The notes under the pieces: model-generated
Seen by the model: only the letters and a program-made list of their open reading frames with translations
The model's database searches: none
Told to the model about the DNA's origin: nothing
In this document: positions 1-8,157 of the stretch, piece by piece
How the letters are laid out: each line of letters begins with the position of its first letter
Numbering within the stretch: position 1 is the first letter of the stretch
Assembly (NCBI RefSeq): GCF_002192455.1
Contig: NZ_CP021744.1
Span: 7,464,501-7,528,500 of the forward strand
Source of the DNA: Streptomyces albireticuli
GTDB taxonomy: Bacteria; Actinomycetota; Actinomycetes; Streptomycetales; Streptomycetaceae
Direction: 5' to 3'
Length of the DNA stretch: 64,000 nt
Translations under genes and position numbers: made by a program

Positions 1-471
1 CCGCGGACGATCACCACGGCGTGGTGGAAGGAGGAACGCGGCGAGAAGGTGTTCGTGGACTACAACCAGACCGCCCGCGACCGCACCATCGCCAGCGCCT
101 ACTCCGTACGCCCGCGCGCGCACGCCCCGGTCTCCGCCCCGCTGACGTGGGAGGAGGTGCCCGGTGCCGTGCCCCGGGACTTCGACCTGGGCAGCATGCC
201 CGGGCGGTACGCCGAGGTGGGTGATGTGCACGCGGGAATGGGTGACGAACCCTGCGGCCTGGAGGCGGCCCTGGAACTGGCCGACCGGGACGAGCGCGAG
301 CACGGCCTGGGCGACCTCCCCTACCCGCCGGAGCACCCGAAGATGAAGGGCGAGCCGAAGCGCGTCCAGCCCAGCCGGGCCCGCAAGGAGGGTACGGGCG
401 AAGGGGGCGCCCGCAAGCGGTCCGGGGGCGGCGACGGAGCCGGGGAAGGGCCGGAGCCGGCCACCGGCTGA
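1..471 (+). CDS. LigD-type NHEJ polymerase domain protein (5' end missing)
   Basis: The frame is open from the first base, so the N-terminal part lies outside the window. The 156 visible residues include VFVDYNQTARDRTIASAYS and DFDLGSMPGRYAEVGDVHAG, which are characteristic of the C-terminal end of the primase-type polymerase domain of LigD proteins. This enzyme family extends and fills DNA ends in Ku-dependent non-homologous end joining. After about residue 105 the protein turns into a low-complexity tail rich in Lys, Arg, Gly and Glu, and no ligase or nuclease domain follows. That suggests a stand-alone polymerase-domain protein, as is common in streptomycetes. The catalytic Asp residues would be upstream and cannot be checked here. 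Confidence 0.85.
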   Translation, partial: PRTITTAWWKEERGEKVFVDYNQTARDRTIASAYSVRPRAHAPVSAPLTWEEVPGAVPRDFDLGSMPGRYAEVGDVHAGMGDEPCGLEAALELADRDEREHGLGDLPYPPEHPKMKGEPKRVQPSRARKEGTGEGGARKRSGGGDGAGEGPEPATG

Positions 472-589
472 GCACCGTGCCGAGGGCGCGTACCCATGAG
501 GCCGTATGGGTTTTCATCAGGTTTATCCGCCTTCGTCCCGTGGAAACGTGGGCTGTGCGTTGACCACTCCGTAGGACAAGGGAGCTGCA

Positions 590-976
590 ATGACCCAGAC
601 ACTGGTGGCCCGTGGCATGGCCGTATCGGTCGCCGCGCTGACCGGGGCGGTGCTGGCCGCCGGACCGGCCCAGTCGGCTCCGGTGCCGGCCCGGCCGAGC
701 GGCACGGTCGTCAGCGTGTCGGGTGTGAACGAACGTCACTTCCCGAGCACGGACTCCTCGGTGCGGAGCACGCTCCTCCGTGGGGTCAAGGTCGGGCTGC
801 GGTGCAAGGTCCGGGCCCAGAACATCGGCGGGAACAACGTCTGGTACCTGCTGCGGGACCGTGCCACATGGGTGAACTCGGCGTACATCACCCCCGCCGG
901 CGCCGTTCCCTTGTGCAAGGACGTCAACCGCGGCGTGCCGGAGAACGCGCCCAAGACACGGGCCGCCATGGGGTGA
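590..976 (+). CDS. Secreted SH3-like domain protein
   Basis: This is a 128-residue protein with an N-terminal signal peptide (hydrophobic core about residues 8-25, likely cleavage after AQSA near residue 29). The mature part reads like a bacterial SH3 (SH3b) fold: a VNERHFPSTDSSV strand, a GVKVGLRCKV strand, a GNNVWYLLRDRATWVNSAYI core and a final Cys. Two Cys residues (RCKV and PLCKD) could form a disulfide. Such domains often bind cell-wall material, but no catalytic domain is present, so the role is open. GGGAG lies 5 bases before the ATG. The gene is monocistronic and is followed by a strong hairpin at 996-1033. Confidence 0.8.
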   Translation: MTQTLVARGMAVSVAALTGAVLAAGPAQSAPVPARPSGTVVSVSGVNERHFPSTDSSVRSTLLRGVKVGLRCKVRAQNIGGNNVWYLLRDRATWVNSAYITPAGAVPLCKDVNRGVPENAPKTRAAMG

Positions 977-995
977 TCCCCCTCGGCGGTGGCCG

Positions 996-1033
996 ACGGG
1001 CGGGCCGGGGCGCATCAGCCCCGGCCCGCCCGT
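996..1033 (+). terminator. Hairpin terminator after the SH3-like gene
   Basis: Perfect 16-base arms (996-1011 and 1018-1033) enclose a 6-base loop. The hairpin is GC-rich with no U tract, as is usual in Streptomyces. Confidence 0.75.
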
Positions 1034-1211
1034 GCGCCGTCAGCCGTTCACCGTCCACCGCCCGCTTCTCACCGGGGCGTCGGCCCGGCGCCGTCTCCTC
1101 GTCTGTTGACTTCCGCACCACCACGTGTCATTGATGACGTGTCCACGCCATTCTTCCTGTTCTCGGTTCCGCCCGGCACCCCACTGCCCCGGAACCGGAA
1201 GGGAGCACGCG

Positions 1212-1751
1212 ATGAGTACGCCCACGAGCTCGCACCGCAAGCGGACGACGGCGGTCGCGGCCCTCGCCGCCGCACTGACGACCGGAGCCGCCGTCCTGGC
1301 CGCGCCGGCGGCCGTGGCCGCCACGGTGTCCGTCGGCTACACATGCACAGGCCCCGGCGCCCCCGCCGACGTCCAGCCCATCCAGGTCTCCATGACCGCC
1401 CCGGCGAGCGTGCCGGCGGGCGGTACCGCCGAGCTCTCGGTGGACGTCACCACCAGCATCAAGGCCCCCCTCACCCTCCCGGCCAGGAGCGTGACGGGTG
1501 AGATGGACATCGTCCTCGGCGGCACGGCCTCCGGCAGCGTGACCGCCACCGGCTTCACCAACGCCGCCGTCGTCCCGAGCGGCACCACGGTGAAGGTCAC
1601 CGGGGGCAAGGCCTCCGTCAAGCTCGACGCGGCGGGCGCGGCGACGTTCGCACCGGGGAAGGCGTCGGTGCACGTGTTCGGGGTGACGGTCGAGTGCGTG
1701 GTGTCGGGGACGGCACCGGTGGCGGCGACGACGGAGGTGACGGCGCGGTAG
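1212..1751 (+). CDS. Secreted protein of about 179 residues, DUF6801-like
   Basis: The start is the ATG at 1212, with GGAAGGGAG about 7 bases upstream; in-frame codons further upstream have no ribosome binding site. Residues 1-38 form a signal peptide (KRTTAVAALAAALTTGAAVLAAPAAVAA). The mature part is Ala/Thr/Val/Gly-rich and predicted all-beta, beginning TVSVGYTCTGPGAPADVQPI, with a second Cys near the C terminus (VTVECVVSG). This pattern resembles the Cys-bracketed beta domain annotated as DUF6801 in actinomycete secreted proteins, but I assign it only by resemblance. There is no catalytic motif. The gene converges on the DM13 gene and shares a terminator with it. Confidence 0.7.
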   Translation: MSTPTSSHRKRTTAVAALAAALTTGAAVLAAPAAVAATVSVGYTCTGPGAPADVQPIQVSMTAPASVPAGGTAELSVDVTTSIKAPLTLPARSVTGEMDIVLGGTASGSVTATGFTNAAVVPSGTTVKVTGGKASVKLDAAGAATFAPGKASVHVFGVTVECVVSGTAPVAATTEVTAR

Positions 1752-1756
1752 GCCGA

Positions 1757-1792
1757 GGCGGGACGGGCGGGGCTCTTCCCGCCCGTCCCGCC
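1757..1792. terminator. Bidirectional hairpin terminator
   Basis: Perfect 15-base arms (1757-1771 and 1778-1792) around a 6-base loop lie between two convergent genes. Confidence 0.75.
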
Positions 1793-1837
1793 GTACGGCG
1801 GCGCGCCCCGGGACCGTACCGGACGTGCCGGAGGGCG

Positions 1838-2359
1838 TCAGACGCGCGTGAGCTTCGCCGCCCCGAACGACACGTCGAACCGGTCGCACCAGATGCTCAC
1901 GCTCCCGTACCGCCCCAGGTCCAGCCCCGCCGGCAGCGCGTAGTTCTGATCCCCCTTGTTCCCCTTGAGCGACCCCAGGCTCCGGTGCGCCCCGTCGTCG
2001 AAGACGTGCCAGCCGGCCCGTCCCTCCTTCACCGGGCCGTCGCTGAGCAGCACCTTCACGTCCGGCCCGTTGCTGGTGTCCAGGTTCTCCAGCCGCAGCG
2101 TGCGGGTCCCGTCCGGCAGCTCCAGCACCCGCACCTTCCCGGTGGTCGTGTGTTCGTGGCTGATCAGCTCTCCCTCGGCCAGCGTCCGGGCCCCGCGGGA
2201 CCCGGCCTCGGCCGCCACCGGCGCGGCCTCGCGCACCGTGGTGTCCACCCACAGCTTCCACGGCTGGAACCACACCACTCCCGCACCGACCGCCAGCACC
2301 CCGGCGAGCAGTACCCCGATCACGACCCGCCTGCTCAGCATCCGCCGTACGCGTCCCAT
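1838..2359 (-). CDS. DM13 domain protein, membrane-anchored
   Basis: The start is the ATG at 2359, which has AGGAGG 5 bases upstream; an in-frame start 13 codons earlier lacks one. The 173-residue protein has one N-terminal membrane segment (about residues 8-30, VVIGVLLAGVLAVGAGVVWF) and then a DM13 domain (about residues 65-170). The domain is marked by TLRLENLDTSNGPDVKVLLS, LGSLKGNKGDQNYALP and SVSIWCDRFDVSFGAAKL. DM13 domains are proposed to take part in extracytoplasmic redox or electron transfer, and the conserved Cys (SIWCDRF) is present. The protein probably faces outward from the cytoplasmic membrane. A cyclic-nucleotide-binding gene lies upstream on the same strand, 150 bases away. 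Confidence 0.85.
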   Translation of the reverse strand: MGRVRRMLSRRVVIGVLLAGVLAVGAGVVWFQPWKLWVDTTVREAAPVAAEAGSRGARTLAEGELISHEHTTTGKVRVLELPDGTRTLRLENLDTSNGPDVKVLLSDGPVKEGRAGWHVFDDGAHRSLGSLKGNKGDQNYALPAGLDLGRYGSVSIWCDRFDVSFGAAKLTRV

Positions 2360-2509
2360 TCCAGCCTCCTGAAGCCATGTGCCTTTCAGCCATGCCAACG
2401 GGCCGGGACGCGGTGGATACTCCGGGAAACAGATGACGAAAGTCTTACGTCCGGTTCTTACGCGCGGGTGCCGACCGGGTGCCTCGCGGCCACGGACGGT
2501 CGCGGCCGG

Positions 2510-2965
2510 TCACAGCGGGGCGGAGCTGTGCGGTCCGTAGAGGTCGAGCAGCCGGGTGCGGGCGGACTGGAGACGGTGGCCGAGGATCTCGGCGACGGCG
2601 CGGACGACGGCGAACCCGAGTGCCGGATCCTCCTCGCACAGCGCCCGCGCCTCGGCGCCGTCGAACTCGTAGGCCCGTACCGGGCTGAGCGCCTCCGCCC
2701 CGAACCCCCATTCGTACGGCGGGAACATCCAGGACCAGCCCAGCAGGTCCCCCGTGCCCAAGGTCTCCACCGCCGCGACCCGCCGTCCCGGCAGGGTGAG
2801 GTCGAGCGTGACGGCGCCGGACCGGATGATCCAGAAACGGTCGGCCCTGCCCTGCTCCTCGAAGATCCGGGTGTCCTCGGGGAACGAGACCTCCCGGGCG
2901 AGCGTCATCAGGCGGTCCCGGTACTCCGCGGGAAGGGTCCTGAGCAGCTTTTTCGCAGTGGACAT
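2510..2965 (-). CDS. Cyclic-nucleotide-binding domain protein
   Basis: The start is the ATG at 2965, where AGGAGG sits 8 bases upstream. Almost the whole 151-residue protein is a single cNMP-binding beta-roll: FPEDTRIFEEQGRADRFWII, then SGAVTLDLTLPGRRVAAVETLGTGDLLGWSW in consecutive pieces, then helical EEDPALGFAVVRAVAEILG. There is no helix-turn-helix or catalytic domain, so unlike CRP-type regulators it is only a sensor module. The phosphate-binding-cassette region (GDLLGWSWMFPPYEW) differs from the canonical RxA motif, so true cNMP binding is uncertain. It may act through a partner. Confidence 0.8.
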   Translation of the reverse strand: MSTAKKLLRTLPAEYRDRLMTLAREVSFPEDTRIFEEQGRADRFWIIRSGAVTLDLTLPGRRVAAVETLGTGDLLGWSWMFPPYEWGFGAEALSPVRAYEFDGAEARALCEEDPALGFAVVRAVAEILGHRLQSARTRLLDLYGPHSSAPL

Positions 2966-3079
2966 GGCCGAGCCTCCTAGCCCCCGCCGACCTGGTACGT
3001 CCATTGAGCCACGGCCGGACGGGTGAGGCATCCCGAGTCGCCAGGGGCTCCGGAGCCGCCAGGGGCACCAGGGAGCCGG

Positions 3080-3697
3080 TCAGCTGCCGAGAAGCCCCTT
3101 GAGCAGCCCGTTGACGAGCCCGTCGAGCCCGCTCACGAGCTTGCCGAGGGTGTTCACCAGGCCGCTGACGAGCCTGGTGACGACGGGCAGCAGGCCGTCC
3201 GGGCCGCCCGCGCCGTCGGCGGCGGCCCGGGTGCGCCCGGGGGAGTGGGCGCCCGGGGTCACGCCGTCCTTGGCGAGGTGCGCCGTGGCGGCGACGGCGT
3301 CGGTGGTCGAGGTGGTGACGGCGGTGAGGTCCGGTGCGGCCGCCCGGGACTGCTGTTCGAGCGTGGCGCGGGCGGTGGCGAGGGCGCCGAGGTGCTTCTT
3401 GACGTTCGCGCACGACGGGCCGGGCTTCGCGGTGCCGGACCGCGGCTGCTCGCACTCGTCCACGACCCGGCGGGCGGCCTGCGTGTAGAAATTGGAGTCG
3501 ATGGCCTTGGCCCCCTCGGTGGCGGCCTTGCGCAGGGCCTCCGGCGACGGCACCCGGGCCTCGGCCGGGGGCGCCGCCGGGGCCCCGGCGGGGGCGGGCG
3601 CCCCGGCCGGGGGCTGGGCGGTGGCGGCGGTGGTCACGGCGAGCGCGCCGCACAGCGCCCCGGAGACGAGAAGCGTGGTTCGGCGGGGGAGGTTCAT
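3080..3697 (-). CDS. Secreted hypothetical protein
   Basis: This is a 205-residue protein with GGAGAG upstream of the ATG. The signal peptide (about residues 1-28) has an Arg-Arg pair and ends near TAATA-QPP. It is followed by a Pro/Ala-rich stretch, a predicted helical central part with two Cys residues (VDECEQP and PSCANVKKH), and a C-terminal run of short hydrophobic repeats of the type LVSGLVNTLGKLVSGLDGL. That tail is predicted to form an amphipathic helix. I recognise no family. The protein is probably exported and may bind the envelope. Confidence 0.65.
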   Translation of the reverse strand: MNLPRRTTLLVSGALCGALAVTTAATAQPPAGAPAPAGAPAAPPAEARVPSPEALRKAATEGAKAIDSNFYTQAARRVVDECEQPRSGTAKPGPSCANVKKHLGALATARATLEQQSRAAAPDLTAVTTSTTDAVAATAHLAKDGVTPGAHSPGRTRAAADGAGGPDGLLPVVTRLVSGLVNTLGKLVSGLDGLVNGLLKGLLGS

Positions 3698-3810
3698 GGG
3701 GCTCTCCTTCGGGCCGGACCCTCATGGGCCGGGATCGTCTGATCACCTTGCGGGCCCTTCCGGGACCCCGCAATCCGAGGAGGTCCATCCGGCGTACGCG
3801 CACGCGATTT

Positions 3811-3844
3811 TGACGCTTCGCCAGTTAAAAATGACGAGGCGTCA
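3811..3844 (-). terminator. Inverted repeat at the 3' end of the FUSC-type gene
   Basis: Ten-base arms (3811-3820 and 3835-3844, one mismatch) enclose an A-rich loop, and the repeat overlaps the stop codon of the minus-strand transporter gene. It is probably a terminator. Confidence 0.4.
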
Positions 3845-5107
3845 TGAAAGGGTCCGGCGGGACGGCTCCGTGGAGCCGCCGCCCCTGTGGTCCCGGCGGC
3901 GGAGATGCCTCCTGAGCGTGGCGAGCACGCTGCGCCGGTCGTGGTGCCGGCGGGTGTGCCGGTCCAGCTCCTCCACCAGCCGCTGGGTGCGCTTCTGGAT
4001 GTCGAGCTCGTCGAGGATGCGGTCGATCTCGGCGAGCAGCGCGCCGTGCAGCTGCCACTGCCGGGGGTGTTCGAGCACCTGGTGGAGGAGGAGGCCGGCC
4101 GCGTGGTCGCGGGTGGTGCGGGCGGTGGCGAGCTCCTCGGCGAGGCGGGTCTCGGCCTGCTCGGCGTTGGCGGTGACCTGGCTGGTGATGACGACGGCGA
4201 AGCTCTCCACCGCGCGCGCGAGATGGGTGAAGACCTCCTGGAGGCTCGCGGCGACGTCGGAGGGGAACAGCGTCTCGCGGGTGCGCTGCTTGGCGAGGTC
4301 GGTGAGGGTACGGGTGGCCACGCGCAGGACGACCGCCGAGATCTCGAGCGTGTCGAGGCCCGTGCGGAGCACGACGCGGTGGAGCACCCCTTCCTTGACC
4401 CTGGGGTTGAGACGGAGGCTGTCCTCCGCCTGGCGCAGGGCGGCGTCGACCTCGACGATGTCGTGGTCCAGGCGGCGCGCCCGGTGCAGCCGGGCGGCCG
4501 CCTCCGCGACGGGCGTGTGCCCGCTGATCTGCTCGGCGATGTCCTCCAGGAGGCCGCGCATGCGCCGGGCCAGGTCCTCGATCGCCTCGCCCGCGGGCTG
4601 CACCCACACGGGCGGGACCAGCAGCACGTTGAAGAGCAGCCCGACGACCGCGCCGATCAGCGTCTCCAGGACGCGGTCCCAGGAGGTCTCGGCCACCCGG
4701 GTGACGCCGAGGACGAGCATGGCGCTGATGGCGACCTCGGGGACGAACTCGCCCACCCGGACGAAGCGGCCGATGACCAGCGAGGACAGGATGATCAGCC
4801 CGAGGCTCCACCAGGTCAGCCCCACGAGCACGCTGAAGCCGATGGCGATCAGCACGCCCGCGACCACGGAGTTCACCCGGCGGATCCCGGTGGTCAGGGT
4901 GGAGTAGAGGGTGACCTGGACGACGAGGAGCGCGGTGAGCGGCGCGGTGAGCGGCGCCGGCTCCTTGCTCAGCCACAGGGCCACCACGTACGCGATCACG
5001 GCGGCCAGGGTCGAGCGCACGGTCTGGACCACCGTGGGCTCCCGGCCCCGGCGCACCAGGGTCGTCAGCGGATCGGGGAGCCCTCGTCTCTTCAGCGCCT
5101 TCTGCAC
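3842..5107 (-). CDS. FUSC-family (aromatic acid exporter-like) membrane protein
   Basis: The start is the GTG at 5107, because GGAAGGGG lies about 6 bases upstream and the family homology begins there. The protein is 421 residues long. The N-terminal half carries about six membrane segments in tight hairpins (STLAAVIAYVVALWL, LTALLVVQVTLYSTL, SVVAGVLIAIGFSVLVGL, LGLIILSSLVIGRFV, ISAMLVLGVTRV, LIGAVVGLLFNVLLVPP). The C-terminal half is a long, largely helical cytoplasmic region. This layout matches FUSC/ArAE-type transporters, for which efflux of aromatic acids is known in only a few members. The Arg-rich C terminus (HTRRHHDRRS) is species-specific. The gene is divergent from a small zinc-knuckle gene across 198 bases. 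Confidence 0.85.
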   Translation of the reverse strand: MQKALKRRGLPDPLTTLVRRGREPTVVQTVRSTLAAVIAYVVALWLSKEPAPLTAPLTALLVVQVTLYSTLTTGIRRVNSVVAGVLIAIGFSVLVGLTWWSLGLIILSSLVIGRFVRVGEFVPEVAISAMLVLGVTRVAETSWDRVLETLIGAVVGLLFNVLLVPPVWVQPAGEAIEDLARRMRGLLEDIAEQISGHTPVAEAAARLHRARRLDHDIVEVDAALRQAEDSLRLNPRVKEGVLHRVVLRTGLDTLEISAVVLRVATRTLTDLAKQRTRETLFPSDVAASLQEVFTHLARAVESFAVVITSQVTANAEQAETRLAEELATARTTRDHAAGLLLHQVLEHPRQWQLHGALLAEIDRILDELDIQKRTQRLVEELDRHTRRHHDRRSVLATLRRHLRRRDHRGGGSTEPSRRTLS

Positions 5108-5305
5108 GTCCAGCCCCTTCCCGGTCCGCGGCGGTACGGACACGTACGGGGCGCCGTGCCACCCGCGTGGTCGCCGACCGGGCGTGCCCCGTGCCGGGTG
5201 GACCGCCGCGGGCCTCCCGGGGATCCGGTCGCGGGGTGTGACGGCGGCGCACTCCTCGCTATCCTCGGGTGCCTCGGGACCCTCGGGCTGGTGATGGGAG
5301 TGCTG

Positions 5306-5473
5306 ATGCCGCGACAGCGGGAGCAGATATGCGCGGCCTGCGAGGGCGAAGGCATCACCACGAAGATCGAGTACAGCGTCGAGACCGATGAGAACGGCCA
5401 TCAGCGGCCGGTCACCCACACCAGCTATTCGTCCTGCACTCTCTGCGGCGGCACAGGCAGCACGTCTGGCTAG
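5306..5473 (+). CDS. Small protein with two DnaJ-type CxxCxGxG zinc knuckles
   Basis: This is a 55-residue protein starting at ATG 5306, with GGGAG 5 bases upstream. It is built around two copies of the DnaJ zinc-finger motif, C9-x2-C12-EGEG and C44-x2-C47-GGTG, separated by about 30 polar residues (IEYSVETDENGHQRPVTHTS). The four cysteines would make one zinc site, as in half of the DnaJ/Hsp40 cysteine-rich domain, but no J domain or peptide-binding domain is present. The product could be a small zinc protein that binds RNA or unfolded protein. It is followed after 20 bases by another cysteine-motif gene, probably in the same transcript. Confidence 0.75.
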   Translation: MPRQREQICAACEGEGITTKIEYSVETDENGHQRPVTHTSYSSCTLCGGTGSTSG

Positions 5474-5493
5474 CCGGAGGGGAAGAGGTTCTT

Positions 5494-5898
5494 GTGCGAC
5501 CCGACCCCGATCCCGAATTCCAGCCCGAGCCCGGCCCGGAACCGGCCCCCGAGCCCGTCGCCGGCACCGAACGCCCGCCCGGGGAGACACCGGACCGGAC
5601 GTCCGGACCGATGCGCCCCGTCTTCACCTGCGTGATCTGCGGATGCGTCTACATGCCCCCCAGGACGATGACCTACCCCCTCCTGGGCACGACCGCCTCC
5701 CCGCTCCACTGCGGCGAACCCACCTGCCGCCGCGCCGCCGCGCGCATCCCCCGGGCCCTGCGCCGCCTGTACGCCGAAGGCGCCTGGACCCGGGCCAGGA
5801 AGTGGATGGACAAGGAGCCCTCCGACGCCGTCGTCGACGCCCGGCGCCGCAGCCGCGCGTCCACCCGCCCGGAAGGCAGCCGCTCCAAGCTGCGCTGA
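5494..5898 (+). CDS. Hypothetical Cys-motif protein, second gene of a pair
   Basis: The start is the GTG at 5494, with AGAGG close upstream. The 134-residue product begins with an acidic Pro-rich stretch (residues 3-37, repeated PDP/PEP), then FTCVICGCVYMPP (Cys 46, 49 and 51) and LHCGEPTCRRAAARIP (Cys 73 and 78). It ends in a strongly basic tail. The spacing suggests a treble-clef-like zinc finger. An alternative start is the in-frame ATG at 5611, which would remove the Pro-rich part. The 20-base gap from the upstream zinc-knuckle gene suggests co-transcription. I do not recognise a named family. Confidence 0.6.
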   Translation: MRPDPDPEFQPEPGPEPAPEPVAGTERPPGETPDRTSGPMRPVFTCVICGCVYMPPRTMTYPLLGTTASPLHCGEPTCRRAAARIPRALRRLYAEGAWTRARKWMDKEPSDAVVDARRRSRASTRPEGSRSKLR

Positions 5899-5961
5899 CC
5901 TCGGCGCGGACTTCTCCGCGCGAGGAAACGGCCGGTCGCTGCCGCGGTCCGGCCACGCCGG

Positions 5962-6927
5962 TCAGACGGCGAGCCGTTTGACCTCCCGGAGGATGGGGGC
6001 GGTCTCCACGGCCTGGACGGCGGGGAGGGCGCCGACGCGGCGGTCGAGGTAGTGGTGGAGGTCGTGGGCGTCGCGGAAGACGCCGGTGGCCACGAGGTTG
6101 TGGGGGCCGGTGGTGGCGGCCGCGAAGGCTATCTCGGGGTGGGCGGCCAGGGCGTGGCCGGTGGCCGAGACCTCGCCGGGGACGACCCGTAGCCAGAGGT
6201 GGGTCATCAGGTGGTAGCCCAGGTGCCGGGGCGCGAAGTCCACGGAGAAGCCCAGCGCGCCCTGGGCCCTGAGGCGTTCGAGGTGGCGCTGGACGCTGGA
6301 GGGCGAGCGGCCGGTGGCGGCCGCGAGCTCGGGCAGGCCGGCCCGGCCGTCCTTGGCCAGCTCGGTGAGGAGGGCACGGTCGGTGGGGTCCAGGGCGAGG
6401 GGTTCGGGAGGTGCGGCGGACCCCTGGGCCGGTGCGGGCGCGCCCCCGCCGGCCGGGCCGAACGGGACGCCGTTGGCGTACCACGTGCTGGTGACGCCGG
6501 TGAACAGGCGTAGCAGGCAGTGCGCGTCGACCCCCGTCACCTGCGGGGTGCGCGGCAGTTGCTCCAGGAGCAGGGCGTCCCGCTCGTACGGCGTGGCGCT
6601 GGTGAGGGCGCAGTACAGCTCGGTGCCCCCGGAGGCGAGCGATATCCAGCTGGTGTCGGCCCGGCGGGCCAGGGCCCGGGCGACGGAGTCCGCGGCGTCG
6701 GGAGCGCAGCGGACGCGCAGCAGCCAGCGCGTCATGCCCAGCCGGGCCGGGACGGGCTGGCCGACGACGCGCAGGCCCAGCGTGCACAGCCGGCTGTAGC
6801 GGCGGCCCACCGTGCGTTCCGAGGCGCCGAGCCGGCGCGCGATGCGGCTCAGCGCCGCCCGTCCGTCGAGCTGGAGGGCCTGCAACAGGCCCAGTTCCAG
6901 AGCGTCGAGAGTGCCCGAGCCCACCAC
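5962..6927 (-). CDS. Lrp/AsnC-family transcriptional regulator, tandem form
   Basis: I chose the GTG at 6927, with GGGGGAGG 5 bases upstream, because the reading upstream of it is Arg/Pro-rich and unlike the family. The 321-residue protein holds two Lrp units in a row. The first has an AsnC helix-turn-helix near residues 10-55 (LELGLLQALQLDGRAALSRI) and an RAM-like sensor domain. The second has a helix-turn-helix (DPTDRALLTELAKDGRAGLP, then SPSSVQRHLERL) and a second sensor domain ending VKRLAV. Tandem Lrp proteins are common in actinomycetes and usually respond to amino acids. It is divergent from the IPNS-like dioxygenase gene, its most likely target. Confidence 0.85.
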   Translation of the reverse strand: MVGSGTLDALELGLLQALQLDGRAALSRIARRLGASERTVGRRYSRLCTLGLRVVGQPVPARLGMTRWLLRVRCAPDAADSVARALARRADTSWISLASGGTELYCALTSATPYERDALLLEQLPRTPQVTGVDAHCLLRLFTGVTSTWYANGVPFGPAGGGAPAPAQGSAAPPEPLALDPTDRALLTELAKDGRAGLPELAAATGRSPSSVQRHLERLRAQGALGFSVDFAPRHLGYHLMTHLWLRVVPGEVSATGHALAAHPEIAFAAATTGPHNLVATGVFRDAHDLHHYLDRRVGALPAVQAVETAPILREVKRLAV

Positions 6928-7160
6928 CGTGTCCTCCCCCGCGTCCACCCGCCTCGTGTCCGTCGACAGGGTCCGACGATAGGCGTCCGGCACCGATCGC
7001 GCCCGCGGAGCTGCCGCATTCTCCCGCCCCGCAAGCCGGAATCGCCTGTTCCGCCCGTTTCCCGGCGGATGGCTGGGTGGTCCGCGTTCCCCGGACGACC
7101 ATGGCCGCACGACCGCTTCACCACCCCGGACGCGGAAAGACGTAGGAGAAGAAGGGCAGC

Positions 7161-8123
7161 ATGAGCACTTCCACCATCCCCACGATCGACCTCTCGCCGT
7201 GGCGTACCGGCGACCACCGGAGCCGCGAGCGTCTCGCCGCGCTCGTCGACCGGGCGCTCGGGCGGGCGGGCTTCCTGCTCGTCACCGGTCATGGCGTCGA
7301 CCCGGAGCTGCCCGCCGAGATCCGCGCCGCGGCCCGCGCCTTCTTCCGTCAGCCGGCCGGCGACAAGCTGCCGTTCCTGGCGGAGGCCGGCCGGTACGGC
7401 TGGAGCGGTCCGGGAGCGGTGGCCACCGGCCGGGCGGACGGCGTGCCGACACCGCCCGACCTGGTGGAGACCTGGTCGGCGGCCCCCGGCCCGTACGACG
7501 CCACCGACGGGCGCCCCGGCCCCGGACCCGGACCGCTGCCGGAGGACTGGCCCCCGGCACTGCGCCCCCTCGTCGCGCGGTACGTACGGTCCATGCGCGT
7601 GCTCGCCGACGAACTGCTCGAACTCCTGGCGGTCGCCCTGGGTCGGCCGCTGGACTTCTTCACCCGCCACACCACCCGCCCCGACTGGACCCTGACCCTC
7701 AACTGGTACCCGGCCATCGCCACCACGGGAGCGCCGCGCCCGGGGCAGTTCCGCGTCGGCCCGCACACCGACTTCGGCACCGTCACCGTCCTCGACCGGC
7801 AGCCCGGCAAGGGCGGCCTCCAGATCCACACCGAGGACGGCGGCTGGCAGGACGCCCCCTACGACCCGGAGGCGCTCACCGTCAACATCGGTGACCTGAT
7901 GGCCCGCTGGACCGGCGACCGCTGGCGCTCCGGCCGCCACCGCGTCCTGGCCCCGCCCGCCGACGCCCCGTCCGAGGAACTGATGTCCCTCGTCTATTTC
8001 TACGACTGCGACCCGCACACCGTCGTCGAGTCGCTCCCGGCCCCGGTCGGCCGGGTGCGCCACCCTCCGGTGACGGCCCGCGCCTACGTCCGGTCCAAGG
8101 TCGCCGAGATCGCCCTGAGGTGA
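7161..8123 (+). CDS. Isopenicillin-N-synthase-like Fe(II) oxygenase
   Basis: The 320-residue protein has the IPNS-like fold: an N-terminal DIOX_N part (TIPTIDLSPW, FLLVTGHGV) and a double-stranded beta-helix core. The iron ligands are visible as H202-x-D204 (GPHTDFG) and H260 (SGRHRVL). The RxS motif that binds 2-oxoglutarate or substrate is altered: where RxS is expected the protein reads L274-M275-S276 before LVYFY. This could mean a changed co-substrate site. Likely roles are hydroxylation, desaturation or ring closure of an amino-acid-like substrate, but the substrate cannot be named. GGAGAAG precedes the ATG. The gene is divergent from a tandem Lrp regulator. Confidence 0.85.
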   Translation: MSTSTIPTIDLSPWRTGDHRSRERLAALVDRALGRAGFLLVTGHGVDPELPAEIRAAARAFFRQPAGDKLPFLAEAGRYGWSGPGAVATGRADGVPTPPDLVETWSAAPGPYDATDGRPGPGPGPLPEDWPPALRPLVARYVRSMRVLADELLELLAVALGRPLDFFTRHTTRPDWTLTLNWYPAIATTGAPRPGQFRVGPHTDFGTVTVLDRQPGKGGLQIHTEDGGWQDAPYDPEALTVNIGDLMARWTGDRWRSGRHRVLAPPADAPSEELMSLVYFYDCDPHTVVESLPAPVGRVRHPPVTARAYVRSKVAEIALR

Positions 8124-8157
8124 CCGCCGGACCGGGGCTCCGGCAGCACCACGGGGC

